The notes below the pieces were generated by a model, which worked only from the letters and a program-made list of their open reading frames with translations, searched no databases and was not told the origin of the DNA. From Bacillota bacterium (GTDB taxonomy: Bacteria; Bacillota; Clostridia; Acetivibrionales; DTU013): a stretch of DNA of 10,575 nucleotides. Below are positions 1-7,527 of this stretch, in pieces. The position numbers and the translations under genes are program-made. The stretch lies in NCBI GenBank assembly GCA_023415815.1, contig JAEZJL010000151.1, positions 1-10,575 on the forward strand, in the 5' to 3' direction. Numbering within the stretch: the first letter of the stretch is position 1; each line of letters opens with the position of its first letter.

Positions 1-1235
1 CCTTTTACCTGGTTTCCAGCCTGGTCATAAATCTGGGAATCCTGTTCCTTTTCAAATATTTCAACTTTTTCAATGTAACCATAGCAGATCTCGCAGGCCT
101 GCTGGGCGCGGATTACCAGCCCCTGAAGCTGAGCCTGCTGCTGCCCGTGGGCATCTCCTTCTATACCTTTCAGGCTCTGGGCTACACCATCGACGTATAT
201 AAGGGCAAGTCCGAGCCGGAGAAGCATTTCGGCAAATATGCGCTGTTCGTATCCTTTTTCCCGCAGCTGGCCGCCGGGCCGATCGGAAGGTACGAAAGCC
301 TGATGCCCCAGTTCAAAAACATGCGAAGGCTCGATTTCCGGCGGATAAAAAGCGGACTGCTGCTGATCGCACAGGGGCTGGTCAAAAAGCTGGTCATCGC
401 CGACCGACTCGCCATACTGGTCAACACGATCTACGATTCCCCTGAAAAATATAACGGAGTCCATTTTGCCGTCGCTACCGTTTTCTTCACCTTCCAGATC
501 TACTGCGACTTTTCGGGCTACTCGGACATGGCGGTGGGCAGCGCCAGGCTGCTCGGCTACGATTTGACGGTCAATTTCAAGCGCCCGTATCTTTCCACCT
601 CGATATCGGATTTCTGGAAAAGGTGGCACATATCCCTTACATCGTGGTTCAGGGACTATATCTACATACCCCTGGGAGGTAACAGGAAGAGGCATCTTGC
701 CAACATAATGGCGATATTCCTCATAAGCGGGCTCTGGCACGGCGCGAACCTCACATTTATACTCTGGGGCTTTCTGAACGGTCTGTACCAGATCGTGGGC
801 TTGAAGCTGCGGCCTTACACGGCAAAGCTGAAAGCCGCTTTGAAAATAGGGGAGGACTCTCCGGGACTGCGCTTTTTCAAATGGCTGTATACCTTCGCGC
901 TTGTATGCTTTGCCTGGATTTTCTTCCGGGCGGACAGCATGGGAGACACGGTGTTCATATTGAACAAGCTGTTTACCTTTGATTCCTCATTTTTTGCCAA
1001 TATGAAAATGGCAGGGCTCGGCATGGATAAAGCCGACCTGTTTGTTTCATTCCTGCTGATTGCTCTGCTCATGATTTATGAATACATACAGGAAAGAGTA
1101 AATCTGGGAGCTTACCTGGGGAAAAAGCCGCTTGTTGTCAGATGGGCGGTTTACGCTGCGGTTTTTGTACTTATAATTATTTTTGGGGTGTACGGAGATG
1201 CAAACGGAGTCCAATTCATATATTTCCAGTTCTGA
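1..1235 (+). CDS. MBOAT family membrane O-acyltransferase, AlgI/DltB-like (5' partial)
   Basis: The frame is open from base 3 and the gene begins upstream of the window, so the last 410 residues are present. Family hallmarks are clear: the LLPVGISFYTFQALGY stretch (the GTG at 147 lies inside this motif and is not a start), the FWKRWHISLTSWFRDYIYIPLGGNR block near 615-690, and SGLWHGANLTFILWG, whose histidine codon at 738-740 is the conserved MBOAT active-site histidine. Many hydrophobic segments indicate a polytopic membrane protein. In AlgI, DltB and PatA relatives, such proteins pass acyl groups, usually acetyl or D-alanyl, across the membrane for transfer to a polysaccharide or teichoic acid. 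The downstream SGNH-like gene overlaps it and fits the AlgI plus AlgJ/AlgX arrangement, so exopolysaccharide or cell-wall O-acetylation is the likely role. The actual acceptor cannot be told. Family assignment is secure; the substrate is inference. Confidence 0.93.
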   Translation, partial: FYLVSSLVINLGILFLFKYFNFFNVTIADLAGLLGADYQPLKLSLLLPVGISFYTFQALGYTIDVYKGKSEPEKHFGKYALFVSFFPQLAAGPIGRYESLMPQFKNMRRLDFRRIKSGLLLIAQGLVKKLVIADRLAILVNTIYDSPEKYNGVHFAVATVFFTFQIYCDFSGYSDMAVGSARLLGYDLTVNFKRPYLSTSISDFWKRWHISLTSWFRDYIYIPLGGNRKRHLANIMAIFLISGLWHGANLTFILWGFLNGLYQIVGLKLRPYTAKLKAALKIGEDSPGLRFFKWLYTFALVCFAWIFFRADSMGDTVFILNKLFTFDSSFFANMKMAGLGMDKADLFVSFLLIALLMIYEYIQERVNLGAYLGKKPLVVRWAVYAAVFVLIIIFGVYGDANGVQFIYFQF

Positions 1236-2226
1236 TAGCGCGGGCGTGAAGACGAAGCCTGCAGCGGCGGTAATTAAGGCTGCCGTCGGTCTGCTGCTGG
1301 CATTTGCCGTCATGCTGCTTTTTGAGGCCGTGTTTCAAAACAACGGAAGCGTTGTCGAGAGGAAGAGGATGATCGAGCTAAGGGCCGATAACAGCATCGA
1401 CGTGCTTTTCATCGGGAATTCCCACGCCTATTGCACCTTCGATCCCGCTTTTATCAGCGGCACTATTGGCAAACGAGCGTATAATGCGGCCCTGCCCGAC
1501 CAGAAGATCGACACGGTTTATTACAACCTGAAGGAGCTGCTGGACAGGCAAAAGCCTGAAATTGTGGTGTTGGAAGCTTTCAGCTTCGGTAGGTCGAATT
1601 CGGAGTATCAGGGCTACGTCGCAAATATCGACGCATTGGACTTCAGCCCCGATAAAATCAAGGCCTGCTTCGAAATATTCCCCGACAAATTTGAAGCCGT
1701 AAGGATGCTCTCCAGCCTGTACCGATGCCATGGCAACTGGAAAAAGCCTGAAATCGTAAAGAAAAATATAAAATACCTGCTGGGGATGACCGCGGGAGCG
1801 CCCGATAAGGATGGCTTTTATGGGCTGGGGTCGAAAATGTCGGAGGAAACCATTGAAAAGTACCGGGCTTCTCAGGACTCGAAATTCACTCCGGTGATAG
1901 ACGAATATTCCATCGGCTATTTCAACCGGATCGTCAAATTGTGCAGGGATAAAAATATACGGCTGATTGTCGCGATGGCGCCGTTTAACAATATTTATCA
2001 GGAAAAGGTGCAATACCGCAATATATATGATAAAATGCTGGGCGTTTGTACAGACGCCGGGGTGGAATACCTCGACTTCAATATGCTTTACGATCAGCTG
2101 CAGCTGGACTTCGGCGATTTTGAAGACGCGTTCCACAATGCGCAGCATATGAACAAATGGGGCGCGGAGAAGGTCAGCAGGTATCTCGCGCAGTATCTTG
2201 CGCAAAATCCAACGCCAAACCCGTAA
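1198..2226 (+). CDS. Membrane-anchored SGNH-hydrolase-fold protein, putative polymer acetylation partner of the MBOAT
   Basis: This 342-residue protein has one hydrophobic segment at about residues 22-46, giving a short cytoplasmic tail and an outside domain. Just after it, IDVLFIGNSHAYCTF carries the GNSH block with the presumed nucleophile Ser75. The C-terminal block NAQHMNKWGAEK has His317 followed by the usual N..GA pattern seen in AlgX/AlgJ/DltD-type SGNH proteins. The normal Asp three residues before this His reads as Asn314. ATG 1198 is chosen because GGGGTG lies 7 bases upstream; a TTG at 1183 would add five residues but has no ribosome site. The start overlaps the MBOAT gene by 38 bases, implying translational coupling and a shared job, probably moving acetyl groups onto an exported glycan. 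The fold is supported by motifs only; function is inferred from the pairing. The gene ends 5 bases from a convergent gene, with no terminator visible between. Confidence 0.82.
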   Translation: MQTESNSYISSSDSAGVKTKPAAAVIKAAVGLLLAFAVMLLFEAVFQNNGSVVERKRMIELRADNSIDVLFIGNSHAYCTFDPAFISGTIGKRAYNAALPDQKIDTVYYNLKELLDRQKPEIVVLEAFSFGRSNSEYQGYVANIDALDFSPDKIKACFEIFPDKFEAVRMLSSLYRCHGNWKKPEIVKKNIKYLLGMTAGAPDKDGFYGLGSKMSEETIEKYRASQDSKFTPVIDEYSIGYFNRIVKLCRDKNIRLIVAMAPFNNIYQEKVQYRNIYDKMLGVCTDAGVEYLDFNMLYDQLQLDFGDFEDAFHNAQHMNKWGAEKVSRYLAQYLAQNPTPNP

Positions 2227-2231
2227 TTTAT

Positions 2232-3326
2232 TCACCCCTCGCCGTCCTTCGGAAACGCAAAATAGAAGGTCGCGCCCGCATCCACCTCTCCCGTCATCCA
2301 GGCCCTGCCGTTATGGCGCTTTAAAATCCGCTGGCATATGGCCAAACCAATGCCGGAGCCCTCGAATTCATTCTGGGAATGAAGCCGCTGAAATACGCCG
2401 AACAGCCTCGAGGAATAGTTCATATCGAAGCCTACGCCGTTGTCGCTGACCGATATGACGTACTCGTCGTCATTCTCGGAAAAGGTCGCTTCTATAAGGG
2501 CTGTTTTCCTGTTGCGCGTGTATTTCAACGCATTTGAAAGAATGTTGGATACGAGGAGCTTTATCATGACGGCATCGCCGTTTATTACGGGCAGCCCTTC
2601 CGCCTTAAAGCTCACCCGGCGCGGCGGCTCCTGCTCCAGCAGCTCCCGGTACGCCTCCTGAAAAAGCCTGCTCAGGTTGACCGGTTCTTTATTTATCTGC
2701 ATCTCGCACATCTTTGAAAAATTCAGCAGATGGTCGACGATACCCACAACCTCGATGGATTTTTCACGGATTGTCGTCAGCAGCTCCTGACCGCTGCGGT
2801 CCACATGATCCCTGTAATCCGCTATGAAATATTCTATCAGCTTGTTGACGGAAAGCAAAGGGGCCTTAAGATCGTGTGATACGGTCAGGCAAAAGCTGTC
2901 AAGCTCGCGGTTCGCCTCCCTGAGCGACTCGGTCTGCCGTTTGAGCTGGATATGCGTTTTTACCCTGGCAAGCAGCTCCGAGATGTTGAAGGGCTTGACG
3001 ACATAATCCTGGGCGCCCAGCTCAAAGCCCTTTTTTATGCTTTCCTCGTCGTTGCTGGCGGTCAGGAATATGATCGGAATACCGTTGAAATCCTTATTTT
3101 CCTTTATCCTGCGGCACACCTCGAAGCCGTCCATTTCCGGCATGTAGACGTCCAGCAGGATAAGGTCCGGCATATGCGCTTCAATAAGCTTCAGAGCGGT
3201 ATTCCCTTTTGTGGCGATCCGAACCTTGTAACTGCTCTGCAGCACCGCCACCGACGCCTCTATATGCTCCGGAGTATCATCAACCAGAAGGATTTCGGGC
3301 TTCCCGCCCTTTTGCATGCTGTTCAA
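2232..3326 (-). CDS. Soluble REC-histidine kinase (N-terminal receiver, C-terminal HisKA/HATPase)
   Basis: This 364-residue protein has no membrane segment. Residues about 10-125 form a receiver domain with acidic pocket D16/D17, phospho-acceptor D59 in DLILLDVYMPEMDG, and K111 in VVKPF. A short helical linker leads to a HisKA domain with H151 in TVSHDLKAPL. The HATPase domain shows the N box with N265 in NILSNALKYT, the G1 box DNGVGF at 295-300, and the G2 box GSGIGLAI near 323-330. All key residues look intact, so both phosphoryl acceptance and kinase activity are plausible. The start is a TTG at 3326 with GGAG 8 bases upstream; an in-frame ATG three codons later lacks such spacing. It is divergent from the sensor kinase operon, across a region with a promoter for each. 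The receiver-first order suggests that another kinase or Hpt, perhaps the neighbouring hybrid kinase, controls its activity (inference). Confidence 0.92.
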   Translation of the reverse strand: MNSMQKGGKPEILLVDDTPEHIEASVAVLQSSYKVRIATKGNTALKLIEAHMPDLILLDVYMPEMDGFEVCRRIKENKDFNGIPIIFLTASNDEESIKKGFELGAQDYVVKPFNISELLARVKTHIQLKRQTESLREANRELDSFCLTVSHDLKAPLLSVNKLIEYFIADYRDHVDRSGQELLTTIREKSIEVVGIVDHLLNFSKMCEMQINKEPVNLSRLFQEAYRELLEQEPPRRVSFKAEGLPVINGDAVMIKLLVSNILSNALKYTRNRKTALIEATFSENDDEYVISVSDNGVGFDMNYSSRLFGVFQRLHSQNEFEGSGIGLAICQRILKRHNGRAWMTGEVDAGATFYFAFPKDGEG

Positions 3327-3358
3327 AAAATCATCTCCAATAGTAACGCTGCCTAATC

Positions 3359-3387
3359 ATTCTAAACCATTAAGGCGGATGTATCAA
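3359..3387 (-). promoter_or_regulatory. Predicted sigma-A promoter for the REC-histidine kinase
   Basis: On the minus strand, TTGATA (3387-3382) and TAGAAT (3364-3359) are separated by 17 bases, each close to the sigma-A consensus. Transcription would start near 3352, leaving a leader of about 26 bases that contains the GGAG ribosome site before the TTG start. Confidence 0.62.
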
Positions 3388-3426
3388 TAAGAAATTAGGA
3401 GCCGGGCACGCAGTCCCCCGGTGCAA

Positions 3427-3441
3427 TATCCGCGCCGGATA
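3427..3441. promoter_or_regulatory. Palindrome in the divergent control region, candidate operator
   Basis: TATCCG and CGGATA form a perfect 6-bp inverted repeat around a CGC centre. It ends 7 bases upstream of the -35 box of the rightward promoter, where an activator could contact RNA polymerase, and lies about 40 bases upstream of the leftward -35 box. The binding protein is unknown. The AraC-type regulator encoded downstream is a candidate, although AraC proteins more often use direct repeats. Just upstream, CCGGG and CCCGG around 3405-3422 make a weaker inverted repeat. Confidence 0.3.
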
Positions 3442-3448
3442 AAAACAT

Positions 3449-3477
3449 TTGAAAATCGCATTTATTTGGTGTAATAT
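3449..3477 (+). promoter_or_regulatory. Predicted sigma-A promoter for the hybrid kinase-regulator operon
   Basis: TTGAAA (3449-3454) and TAATAT (3472-3477) are spaced by exactly 17 bases, a near-consensus sigma-A promoter. The predicted start, at about 3484, coincides with the first base of a long hairpin followed by a U-tract, which is unusual. The translation start at 3555 is about 70 bases further on. Confidence 0.7.
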
Positions 3478-3483
3478 GTTTTT

Positions 3484-3535
3484 AAGGCATGGGTGCCATG
3501 GTTTATAATCATAAACCGTACCCGCGCCTTTTTTT
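3484..3535 (+). terminator. Terminator-like hairpin with U-tract at the 5' end of the hybrid kinase transcript
   Basis: Three nested stems pair perfectly: AAGGC (3484-3488) with GCCTT (3526-3530), GGGT (3491-3494) with ACCC (3520-3523), and GGTTTAT (3500-3506) with ATAAACC (3511-3517) around the loop AATC. A run of seven T follows from 3529. The shape is that of an intrinsic terminator acting on the plus strand only, since there is no matching T run for the minus strand. It lies between promoter and gene, so it could attenuate the operon, shield the 5' end of the mRNA, or stop antisense read-through arriving from the MBOAT/SGNH operon. Confidence 0.6.
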
Positions 3536-3554
3536 ATTGCGGGGGGTGCTTTGT

Positions 3555-6266
3555 ATGAGTTCGAAAATGGCTATAAAGCAGTCAACGATAAGCGCGTTGA
3601 TCCTTGGCGTGTTCTTTTTCATATCCGTTTTGCTCGGCGGCAGCATCGTTTATATGAGCGCCAGCATTAAGGCGGAGCAGGCGGCTGAAACAAGGCGGAC
3701 CGAGCTCAAGCAGCTTGGCATCAACCTGGCCGACGCCTCCGACTACCTGACGGACGAGGCGAGGAAGTACGCCATCACCACCGATATCAGCCATCTGGAA
3801 AAGTACTGGGAGGAAATAGAGGTAACAAAGACGCGCGACAACGCCATCTTGAGACTCAAGGAGCTCAACTCGCCTGCCGAGGAGCTCATGCTCCTTGCGG
3901 AGGCGAAAAACAATTCCGACGCCCTGGTGGATACCGAACGGAGGTCCATGAGGCTTGTACTGGAGGCTCTTGGTACGGGAGTGGAGGATATGGCCCCCGA
4001 GGTCGCTTCATTCCCGCTGAACATCGTCGAGCAGGAGCTCAGCAGCCAGGAAAAGCTGGCAAAGGCTCGGGAAATCATGTTCGACGCCCAGTACGACGCG
4101 GATAAGAAGGGAATCATGGACCCTATCGCCAAATTCCAGCAGATCATGAACGAAAGGCTGGAGGACGAGGTCGAGATTGCACGCGCCGGGACCGCAAGGG
4201 CGAAAGCGCTGCAGGTAATATTGGCCGTGATCATCATTTGCGGTATAGCGGCCCTGACAAGAGTGCTTTTGACGCAGGTCAACAATCCCATACGCAATTA
4301 CACCGAGAAGCTGAAATTCTTTTCTATAGACAACGAAAGCTTCAGCCTTGTCCCCGAGGGCTCCAAGGAGCTGAGGATGCTGTCGAGCATATTCAACAGG
4401 CTCTACGTTTCCTTTCAGGAGGAGCTGAAAATGAGGAAGCAGGCCGAGGCCATCATGAGAGCCGCAAAGGAGGAAGCGGAAAAGGCCAATAATGCGAAAA
4501 GCGAGTTTCTCGCTAACATGAGCCATGAGATCCGGACTCCGCTGAATACCATTATCGGCTACAATTACCTGCTTGAATCAACCAGGCTGCAGCCCAAGCA
4601 GAAGGAGTATTCGGACAAAATAGGGGTAGCCGCCGGAAACCTGCTGGGTATAATCAGCGAAATACTGGATTTCTCCAAGATCGAGGCCGGAAGGATGGTG
4701 CTCGAGGCCGTGGATTTCGACATCAGGAAGGTGCTCCGCGACCTCTGCGACATGGTGAAGCTGGAAGCACAGAAAAAGGGCATCGAATGCACCTGCCATA
4801 TCGCTCCGGAGGTGCCGCAGTATCTGAGGGGTGACGTGACCCGGCTGAAGCAGGTCGTACTGAACCTGCTTTCAAACGGCGTCAAATTCACGCATGAGGG
4901 AAGCCTGCGCATTCAGGCCGGGCTCGCCGGAAGGCAGGACAACAGGGTCAGCCTTGTTATCAGGGTCAGCGACACCGGCATCGGCATATCGGACGAGCAG
5001 ATGAAGCGACTCTTCGGAGTCTTTGCACAGGGAGATGCGTCCACCTCAAGGAAGTATGGAGGCACAGGCCTGGGCCTGGCCATCTGCAAGCGGATCGCCG
5101 GACTGATGGAGGGGGGTATCGCCGTGGAGAGCGAGGTCGGCAAAGGCTCCGCCTTCAGCTTTACGGCAAAGCTTGAAGAGGCCGGGGGCGTTCCTTTGCC
5201 GGAGGACGAGGACAGCATGCGGCATCTGGGCGGCATATTCAAAAGGAAGAGAGTCCTCCTGGTGGAGGACGATGAGATAAATCTGCAAATGACAAGGGAA
5301 ATCCTCGAAAGCCTCGGCTTTGACGCGGATACCGCCGACTGCGGCGCGGCTGCCGTGCAAATGGCAGGGACCGGCGGGTATGACGCCGTCCTGATGGATA
5401 TAAGGATGCCGGTGATGGACGGCTACGAGGCCTCAAGAAGGATAAGAAAAATCGACGGACTGAATGACCTTCCCATCATCGCCCTGTCTGCGGACGCGGT
5501 AGAGGGCGTGGCTCAGCGGGCGAGGGAGGCGGGCATGAACGGCTATCTAACAAAGCCGCTGAATCCGGCCAGGCTGGTGGAAATACTGAAGGACTTCATA
5601 CCGGCTGGAGAGGACGGGACACATGTGGGAGATGCAGCGGAAACGGTTCCTGCGAGACCGGGGCTTGTTGATTATAAAGCGGGTATAGCCAGGATGGCGG
5701 GGCAGGAGGAAGAATATAAAAAAATATTGCGGAAATTCATTCAAAATCATGGGGATGATGCGCAAGAACTCCGATCCCTTATGGACGGCGCCGATCATGA
5801 AGCTGCAAAAAGACTTGCCCATACTGTTAAGGTAATTGCCGGCAATATCGGAGCCGACTCGCTGAAAATTTCTGCGGGTGTGCTGGAAAAGGCCATTGCG
5901 ACTGGGGACGCCGACGGAATCGAAGAGGGATACAAAGAGTTTGAAGATATCCTCGGAAGGGTCTGCAGGGAGGCTGCGGCATTCTCAGAAGACGCTCCTG
6001 AGGAAAACAGGGGAGAGGGCGCGCCGGAAGGGGAGAATACGGATATTATACTGCTGGAGCTGTTCAGGTCTCTGAGGGAGGGCGACTCAGAGGCCGGAAA
6101 CATATTCAGGTCGTGCACGAGCCGCATTAAGGCGATGGACAACGGCAGCGTGCATTTGCAGTACATAGAGGAGAAAATACGCAGCTATGATTTTGATGAA
6201 GCGGCGGATTATTTATACGGGATCGTTGAGGGAGCAGGCGTCTATACCGGAAAAGAGGTGGGTTGA
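3555..6266 (+). CDS. Membrane hybrid sensor histidine kinase with HisKA, HATPase, REC and Hpt modules
   Basis: The protein has 903 residues. TM1 is at about 12-34 and TM2 at about 220-240, enclosing a roughly 185-residue, mainly helical outside domain without a recognised ligand-binding signature. A HAMP-like linker and charged coiled coil lead to HisKA with H324 in ANMSHEIRTPLN. The HATPase has N441 in the N box, D473 in DTGIGIS, and the G2 loop YGGTGLGLAI from residue 501. A receiver follows at about 566-685 with acidic pocket D572/D573, phospho-acceptor D615 and K667. An Hpt domain at about 705-810 carries H756 in AHTVKVIAGNIGA. A helical tail of about 90 residues ends the protein. This is the TorS/ArcB-type architecture for a His-Asp-His relay to a separate regulator. 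ATG 3555 is chosen because GGGGGGTG lies just upstream; an in-frame ATG at 3489 falls inside the leader hairpin, five bases from the predicted transcript start. The response regulator gene begins directly after the stop codon. Confidence 0.95.
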   Translation: MSSKMAIKQSTISALILGVFFFISVLLGGSIVYMSASIKAEQAAETRRTELKQLGINLADASDYLTDEARKYAITTDISHLEKYWEEIEVTKTRDNAILRLKELNSPAEELMLLAEAKNNSDALVDTERRSMRLVLEALGTGVEDMAPEVASFPLNIVEQELSSQEKLAKAREIMFDAQYDADKKGIMDPIAKFQQIMNERLEDEVEIARAGTARAKALQVILAVIIICGIAALTRVLLTQVNNPIRNYTEKLKFFSIDNESFSLVPEGSKELRMLSSIFNRLYVSFQEELKMRKQAEAIMRAAKEEAEKANNAKSEFLANMSHEIRTPLNTIIGYNYLLESTRLQPKQKEYSDKIGVAAGNLLGIISEILDFSKIEAGRMVLEAVDFDIRKVLRDLCDMVKLEAQKKGIECTCHIAPEVPQYLRGDVTRLKQVVLNLLSNGVKFTHEGSLRIQAGLAGRQDNRVSLVIRVSDTGIGISDEQMKRLFGVFAQGDASTSRKYGGTGLGLAICKRIAGLMEGGIAVESEVGKGSAFSFTAKLEEAGGVPLPEDEDSMRHLGGIFKRKRVLLVEDDEINLQMTREILESLGFDADTADCGAAAVQMAGTGGYDAVLMDIRMPVMDGYEASRRIRKIDGLNDLPIIALSADAVEGVAQRAREAGMNGYLTKPLNPARLVEILKDFIPAGEDGTHVGDAAETVPARPGLVDYKAGIARMAGQEEEYKKILRKFIQNHGDDAQELRSLMDGADHEAAKRLAHTVKVIAGNIGADSLKISAGVLEKAIATGDADGIEEGYKEFEDILGRVCREAAAFSEDAPEENRGEGAPEGENTDIILLELFRSLREGDSEAGNIFRSCTSRIKAMDNGSVHLQYIEEKIRSYDFDEAADYLYGIVEGAGVYTGKEVG

Positions 6267-7364
6267 ATGTACAGGGTTCTGATTGTGGATGACGACAGGG
6301 CTGTGCTGTATATGCTGAAGCGCTTCGGCAGATGGGCAGAGTACGGATTCGAAATAGCGGATGAGGCGAGCGACGGAAGGGAAGCCGTCAGAAAGCTGGC
6401 GGGAAAACAGATCGACCTGGCGATCACGGACATAAAAATGCCCGGGATGGACGGAATAGAGTTTCTTCAGGAGCTGAAGCGGATAAAAAGGGAGATCTGC
6501 GTCGTCTTCCTCAGCACCCACAGCGATTTCGATTATGCCAAGCAGGGAATACGCCTCGGGGTATTCGACTATATGACAAAGCCGGTGGATGAGACCGTGC
6601 TGGCGGAGGTGCTGGAAAGGGTCAGGGCCTATCTCGATGAAAAAAACCGTCGGAGCGTGAAAATCGAAGAGGACAGAAGGCTTATGGAAGAAAGCCTGCA
6701 CTTATATTACCCCAAGGACAGCGAAAGAAAGCTTGTGTCCATGCTCGTGGCAGGGAACGACGACCTGCCTGAGGAGGCCGTGAGGATAATGCGCGCTATT
6801 GCGCATGCCGCGGAAAACGACGCCTTCAAAACGGGGGCCGTGCTTGAGAGGATTCTTGCAAAGCTGTATGAAAGCATTTGCGCCGTTTATCCCTGGCTGG
6901 GCAAAATCGAGCTTTCGGAAGCAAGGGACAATAAAAAGGCCGCAGGCTCCGTAGAGGAGCTGGGAGTGCATTTTATTGACGGCGTCCGGAGCATACTTGC
7001 CGCCGTGAAAAAGTACGAGCTTCATCAGAGCGACAGCATCGTCAGGAAAACCTGCGAGTATGTGCTTAGCCATGCGGAAGAGGATATAAAGCTAGAGGAC
7101 ATTGCGCGGGAGGTGCATGTAAGAAGCGATTATATCGGAAAGCTGTTCAGGAAAAAGACAGGCTGCAAGCTCAACGACTATATCACAAAGATTAAAATGG
7201 AGCATGCCAAGAACCTCATCATGACCGGCAGCTATAAAAATTATGAGATAAGCGACAGGCTCGGCTACAGCAGCCCCGACTATTTCTGCCGTTTATTCAA
7301 AAGCTATACCGGCTGCACACCCAGCGAATTTAAGAACCAGAGGCCGGACGTTATGCAGGTTTGA
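6267..7364 (+). CDS. Response regulator, REC plus AraC-type DNA-binding domain (YesN-like)
   Basis: This 365-residue protein has a receiver at about 1-120 with D8/D9/D10, phospho-acceptor D55 in LAITDIKMPGMDG, the switch serine in FLSTHSDF, and K105 in MTKPVD. A linker of about 130 residues of unknown function separates it from the C-terminal AraC/XylS domain, from about 255. That domain has two helix-turn-helix units: KLEDIAREVHVRSDYIGKLF, and a second containing ISDRLGYSSPDYFCRLFK with the usual family ending TGCTPSEFK. Its ATG abuts the kinase stop codon (TGAATG), with AGAGGTGG just upstream, so the two are translationally coupled and almost surely form a cognate pair; the Hpt of the kinase should phosphorylate D55. 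Its position just before the urea transporter operon suggests that urt is a target, and the divergent control region may be another. Both targets are inference. The gene is followed by about 160 bases without a convincing gene, then a terminator. Confidence 0.95.
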   Translation: MYRVLIVDDDRAVLYMLKRFGRWAEYGFEIADEASDGREAVRKLAGKQIDLAITDIKMPGMDGIEFLQELKRIKREICVVFLSTHSDFDYAKQGIRLGVFDYMTKPVDETVLAEVLERVRAYLDEKNRRSVKIEEDRRLMEESLHLYYPKDSERKLVSMLVAGNDDLPEEAVRIMRAIAHAAENDAFKTGAVLERILAKLYESICAVYPWLGKIELSEARDNKKAAGSVEELGVHFIDGVRSILAAVKKYELHQSDSIVRKTCEYVLSHAEEDIKLEDIAREVHVRSDYIGKLFRKKTGCKLNDYITKIKMEHAKNLIMTGSYKNYEISDRLGYSSPDYFCRLFKSYTGCTPSEFKNQRPDVMQV

Positions 7365-7527
7365 AGACGCGTGGCTGCATGGGGGCGCAAAAATATGCTG
7401 TGAACGGATACCTGCGAAAAACCGCGCAAGCCATTCGGAGGCTGGCACATGGCCTGCCGCGGCACTTTGGCAATGCTCGCGCAATTCGAGACGAGAATCC
7501 CTGATGCAGCCTGGCACACAAAACATT

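Noticed and set aside
147..149. GTG at 147 as the start of the MBOAT gene.
   Set aside because: The frame is open and membrane-protein-like from base 3, and the GTG is the Val of the conserved LLPVGISFYTFQ motif.
1378..2235. Long minus-strand open frame opposite the SGNH gene (285 codons), and a similar one at 7925-8944 opposite urtA.
   Set aside because: Both are fully antisense to genes with clear motifs, lack recognisable domains, and arise from codon bias of the real genes.
3489..3554. An upstream in-frame ATG at 3489 that would lengthen the hybrid kinase by 22 residues.
   Set aside because: It lies within the leader hairpin about five bases from the predicted transcript start, has no ribosome site, and ATG 3555 has a strong one just before TM1.
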